DNA of 7,526 nucleotides from DASUHT01 sp051955775 (lineage in GTDB: Bacteria > Actinomycetota > Thermoleophilia > Gaiellales > JAICJC01): contig JBQCGJ010000178.1 of assembly GCA_051955775.1 (NCBI GenBank), positions 1-7,526 of the forward strand. Direction: 5' to 3'. Made by a program: the position numbers and the translations under genes. The first letter of the stretch is position 1. Each line of letters starts with the position of its first letter. This document shows positions 5,045-7,526 of the stretch, in pieces. Under the pieces are notes generated by a model. The model had not been told where the DNA came from. It ran no database searches and was given only the letters and a program-made list of their open reading frames with translations.

Positions 5045-7192
5045 GTGAGCGGTGAGGTATCGGCAACACTTCGCCCCGTGGGTGGCGAGCGATACCTCGC
5101 GTTGGTGCCGACCGGCCACGACGCCGGGCTCACCTCCGCGGCGCTGGGCCTGTTCAGCGCGCTCGACCAGCGCGGCGTCGACGTCGGCTTTGTGAAGCCG
5201 ATCGCGCAGCCCGGCGAGTACGACCCGAACGCGGACGACCGCTCGTGCGTGATGATCCGAAAGCTCGCCGGCATCCACGTGCCGGCGCCGCTGTCCGCCG
5301 CCGAGGTGGAGCAGCGACTCGCACACGACGAGCTGGACGACGTCATGGAGCAGGTGATGGCCGCCGTCCTGGACTCCCGCGCACGGCATGAGCTGGTGGT
5401 TGTCGAGGGGCTTGCCCCGTCCAGCGCACTGATCTACTCCAGCCAGGTGAACCGGGCGCTGGCGGCGGCGCTGGACGCGGACGTGGTGCTGGTCGCGAAC
5501 GGCGCCTCGGCCGACCCGGCCACGATCGCCGACACGGCGCGGATGACCGCGCTCGGCTATCAGCGGGGAGAGGAGTCGCGGGTGGTCGGCTGCCTGGTCA
5601 ACCGGGTGGCAGACGCCGGTCGTGAGTTCGAGCCGCTGCGCGCGGCGCTGCAAGCCCTGGGCGTCGCTGCGGCCGGGGCGGTGCCCTATGTGGAGGAGCT
5701 GACGTGGCCGCGGATGCTCGACCTGGTGCGCCTGCTGGACGCGGGCGTGCTGCAGGAGGGCGATCTGGCCACCCGGCGGCTGAAGGATGTGGCCGTGTTC
5801 GCCCGCGCCATCCCCGGCGCCCTCGACTACCTCGTGGAGGGCCGGCTGGTGGTCGTGCCGGGCGACCGCCACGACATCATCATGGCCGCTGCGCTGGCCG
5901 AGGCGGGGGGCGTCAAGCTGGCCGGCCTGCTGCTGTCGGGGGACGTCAGCCCGGATCCCCAGGTGTTCGACCTGGCCCGCCGGGCCGCCGGCTCGGCGCT
6001 GCCCATCCTGACCACCGGCGGGGACACGTTCACGACCGCGTCGAAGCTGCACGACATCGACCGCTCGCTCCCCGGAGACGACCTCGAGCGGGCGAAGATG
6101 GTGATGCGGGTGGTGTCCGAGCACCTCGACGAGGACTGGCTGGCCGCGGTTCGCGGCCAGACGCCGCGGCACCGGGTCAGCCCCGCCGCCTTCCGCTTCC
6201 GCCTCGCCGAGCTGGCCCGGGCCGGCGGGCGGCGGATCGTCCTGCCCGAGGGCGACGAACCGCGCACGATCCGTGCCGCGGTGGCCTGCCTGCATCGCGG
6301 CCTGGCAGGCTGCGTGCTGCTCGGCGACCCGGACGGTGTGCGCGCCGTCGCGCGGGCCGAGGGGCTGGGCCTGCCCGACGACATCGAGATCATCCTGCCG
6401 GACGCGATCGCGGAGCGCTACCTGGGCCGGCTGCTCGAGCGGCGGGCGCACCGCGGGCTGACCGAGGAGCAGGCGCGGGACATGCTGGGCGACTCGATCG
6501 TGGTCGGCACGCTGATGCTGGACGCCGGTGACGTCGACGGACTGGTCGCCGGCGCGCAGCACACGACCGCCGCCACGCTGCGGCCGGCCCTGCAGCTGAT
6601 CTCGACCGCGCCCGGCTTCTCGCTTGTGTCGTCCTGCTTCTTCATGTGCCTGCCGGACGACGTGGTGGTGTACGCCGACTGCGCCGTCAATCCCGACCCG
6701 AACGCCTCGCAGCTTGCCGAGATCGCCGTCCAGAGCGCCGCCTCGGCGCGCGCCTTCGGGATCCAGCCGCGCGTTGCCATGATCAGCTACGCGACCGGTG
6801 ACTCGAGCGCCGGCGCGGCGGTGGACAAGGTCGCCGAGGCGACCAGGCTGGCCCGGGAGCTGGCGCCCGATGTGCCGGTCGACGGCCCCATGCAGTACGA
6901 CGCGGCGGCCATCCGCAGCGTCGCGCAGAGCAAGCGCCCCGGCAGCGAGGTGGCGGGGCAGGCCACGGTGTTCGTGTTCCCCGACCTGAACACCGGCAAC
7001 ACGATCTACAAGGCGGTGCAGCGCGGCGCCGGGGTGGTCAGCATCGGCCCGGTGCTTCAGGGGCTCGCCAAACCGGTCAACGATCTCAGCCGCGGCGCCC
7101 AGGTGGAGGACATCATCTACACGATCGCGGTCACCGCGATCCAGGCCGCAGCACTCCACGACGTGCCGGTCGGCGTCGCCGGCGCGGTGTAG
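5045..7192 (+). CDS. pta: Phosphate acetyltransferase, long three-domain form
   Basis: Catalyses acetyl-CoA + phosphate to acetyl phosphate + CoA, in acetate overflow or acetate assimilation with acetate kinase; cytoplasmic. At 715 residues it matches the long (E. coli-type) enzyme. The N-terminal BioD-like P-loop domain begins with VPTGHDAGLTSAALGL (21-36) and FVKPIAQP. The middle DRTGG domain (about 240-345) includes RRLKDVAVFARAIPGALDYL and TTGGDTFTTASKL. The C-terminal catalytic PTA_PTB domain (about 380-710) includes PAAFRFRLAELA, RRIVLPEGDEPRTIRAA, AGAQHTTAATLRPALQLI, FFMCLPDDVVVYADCAVNPDP, SYATGDSSAG and VFPDLNTGNTIYKAVQR (645-660 region). The start is GTG 5045, since the N-terminal strand ERYLALVPTG follows closely and no ATG fits; no good ribosome binding site is visible. 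A short C-terminal tail (LHDVPVGVAGAV) ends at a TAG that forms part of the inverted repeat beyond. No acetate kinase gene lies next to it in this window. Confidence 0.97.
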   Translation: MSGEVSATLRPVGGERYLALVPTGHDAGLTSAALGLFSALDQRGVDVGFVKPIAQPGEYDPNADDRSCVMIRKLAGIHVPAPLSAAEVEQRLAHDELDDVMEQVMAAVLDSRARHELVVVEGLAPSSALIYSSQVNRALAAALDADVVLVANGASADPATIADTARMTALGYQRGEESRVVGCLVNRVADAGREFEPLRAALQALGVAAAGAVPYVEELTWPRMLDLVRLLDAGVLQEGDLATRRLKDVAVFARAIPGALDYLVEGRLVVVPGDRHDIIMAAALAEAGGVKLAGLLLSGDVSPDPQVFDLARRAAGSALPILTTGGDTFTTASKLHDIDRSLPGDDLERAKMVMRVVSEHLDEDWLAAVRGQTPRHRVSPAAFRFRLAELARAGGRRIVLPEGDEPRTIRAAVACLHRGLAGCVLLGDPDGVRAVARAEGLGLPDDIEIILPDAIAERYLGRLLERRAHRGLTEEQARDMLGDSIVVGTLMLDAGDVDGLVAGAQHTTAATLRPALQLISTAPGFSLVSSCFFMCLPDDVVVYADCAVNPDPNASQLAEIAVQSAASARAFGIQPRVAMISYATGDSSAGAAVDKVAEATRLARELAPDVPVDGPMQYDAAAIRSVAQSKRPGSEVAGQATVFVFPDLNTGNTIYKAVQRGAGVVSIGPVLQGLAKPVNDLSRGAQVEDIIYTIAVTAIQAAALHDVPVGVAGAV

Positions 7193-7405
7193 GTGGTTGG
7201 TGCCACGCCGCCGCGCGGCTGGCCGCTCGCCGTCTCGGCCGTGGCTTACCACATCGCGTGACGCGGCGAGCTTCGGCTGCGAACCGTCGCCTGGCGGCAG
7301 CCGCCGGGAGCGCCCGGGACAAACCAGCCCGAGCGCTCCCGGCGTCCTTCCCAGGCTCGGTTCTCGCTCGCCCAGCCATCACGCCGGCGTGGGATCAACC
7401 ACCTA
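7190..7405 (+). repeat. Long inverted repeat enclosing nested hairpins (possible structured RNA)
   Basis: The left arm 7190-7222 and right arm 7372-7405 are complementary: ten perfect pairs at the outer end (TAGGTGGTTG 7190-7199 with CAACCACCTA 7396-7405), a G-U pair, and in total 29 of 33 left-arm bases paired, with four mismatches and one bulge. Inside are GCTCGCCG (7225-7232) with CGGCGAGC (7264-7271), enclosing GTGG-CTTA-CCAC (7241-7252); CGGCTGC (7274-7280) with GCAGCCG (7297-7303); and a 16-base-arm stem at 7303-7343. The outcome is a multi-branched fold of 216 bases covering nearly all of the pta 3' gap. I recognise no RNA family (no 6S, SRP, RNase P, tmRNA, 5S or riboswitch signature). 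Alternatives are a small mobile palindromic repeat or an elaborate 3' end of pta. Confidence 0.6.
7303..7343 (+). terminator. 16-base-arm stem-loop downstream of pta
   Basis: GCCGGGAGCGCCCGGG (7303-7318) pairs with CCCGAGCGCTCCCGGC (7328-7343) with one C-A mismatch, around a 9-base loop. It lies 110 bases after the pta stop and ahead of the next gene. It is followed by GTCCTTCC and not by a T-run, so it would be a U-less terminator or mRNA-end stabiliser; it may equally be a domain of the larger fold around it. Confidence 0.6.
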
Positions 7406-7434
7406 GCGGCCGGCGGCTGCGAAGGAGCCGCTGG

Positions 7435-7440
7435 TATCAT
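7435..7440 (+). promoter_or_regulatory. -10-like element for a leaderless gene
   Basis: TATCAT (TANNNT type) at 7435-7440 is followed by 7 bases and the GTG at 7448. That is the spacing expected when transcription starts on or next to the start codon. No clear -35 box is visible near 7412-7417. The boxes do not resemble the GTAAGA/GCTRAY motif found earlier in the window, so a housekeeping-type sigma factor is likelier. Confidence 0.45.
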
Positions 7441-7447
7441 CGCCCCG

Positions 7448-7526
7448 GTGAGCGCGACCGCGTGGAGTGCGTACGACGAGGGGTATCTGCGCGCCTACCA
7501 GTGGTCTGCCGCGCTGGCCGCGGGCA
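7448..7526 (+). CDS. N-terminal fragment of an unidentified protein (cut by window end)
   Basis: Twenty-six codons from GTG 7448 stay open to the end of the window, giving VSATAWSAYDEGYLRAYQWS and then AALAAG, with the first residue being Met in the protein. Too little is visible to assign a family. It does not begin like acetate kinase, the usual partner of pta. The start is chosen because a -10-like TATCAT sits 7 bases before it and no Shine-Dalgarno sequence is properly spaced (the nearest, AAGGAG at 7422-7427, is 20 bases away). Confidence 0.5.
   Translation, partial: MSATAWSAYDEGYLRAYQWSAALAAG

Noticed and set aside
5105..5152. Apparent loss of the Walker A lysine in the N-terminal domain of Pta (TGHDAGLTS)
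   Set aside because: The E. coli enzyme also has Leu where BioD-type P-loops have Lys (TGTSVGLTS), so this is normal for the long Pta family.
4931..7252. Minus-strand open frame of 773 codons opposite pta
   Set aside because: It mirrors the codon pattern of pta, is Arg/His/Gly-rich without recognisable motifs, and spans a gene boundary and an intergenic hairpin; pta on the plus strand is certain.
7303..7343. Classical intrinsic terminator
   Set aside because: The stem is strong but no T-run follows, so it is reported only as a possible U-less terminator.
7190..7405. Integron attC site or a known structured RNA (5S, 6S, SRP, tmRNA, T-box)
   Set aside because: The arm ends have GTTG on the left and CAAC on the right, opposite to the RYYYAAC...GTTRRRY arrangement of attC. 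None of the conserved sequences of the listed RNAs (for example the 5S CCGAAC segment or the T-box TGGN bulge region) is present.

Overview
The window is about 70% GC with tightly packed genes on both strands. It contains an ECF-type sigma factor with a zinc-finger anti-sigma partner, starts with little or no leader, and GTG starts. This points to a high-GC Actinomycetota chromosome, perhaps of the Thermoleophilia type, but the class is a guess from gene style and not a phylogenetic result. There are no mobile elements, CRISPR arrays, tRNAs or rRNAs.

Layout. A YdcF/SanA-like DUF218 protein (2-541, +) converges on and overlaps a full-length KUP potassium transporter (526-2442, -). Next comes a small four-helix DoxX-like membrane protein (2534-2983, +), which converges on a three-gene operon read leftwards: a 74-residue unknown protein (4166-3942), an ECF-like sigma factor (3912-3277) and a cysteine-rich soluble zinc-finger anti-sigma factor (3280-2993, ATGA overlap with the sigma gene). 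Divergent from that operon is an exported, mostly helical protein of unknown function with a Met/His-rich N-terminus (4270-4962, +). A strong hairpin (4972-5004) separates it from a full-length three-domain phosphate acetyltransferase, pta (5045-7192, +). After pta lies a 255-base gap holding a long inverted repeat with nested hairpins. At the right edge a probably leaderless gene starts at 7448 and is cut by the window end.

How it fits together. The most interesting pattern is a bipartite motif, GTAAGA-N17/18-GCTRAY, found three times and each time just upstream of a gene: the sigma operon, the divergent exported protein, and the DoxX-like protein. The position, orientation and spacing are those of -35/-10 promoter elements. 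The simplest reading is an autoregulated sigma factor with a small local regulon: sigma, anti-sigma and 74-residue protein in one unit, plus one exported and one membrane protein. The anti-sigma factor has eight cysteines and no membrane segment, so a cytoplasmic redox or metal signal is plausible. This circuit is inferred from sequence alone. KUP and Pta look like ordinary housekeeping genes without the motif.

The second pattern worth attention is the pta 3' region (7190-7405), where arms of 33 and 34 bases overlapping the pta stop codon enclose three further hairpins, including a 16-base-arm stem-loop. It could be a structured RNA, an elaborate 3' end/terminator, or a small mobile repeat.
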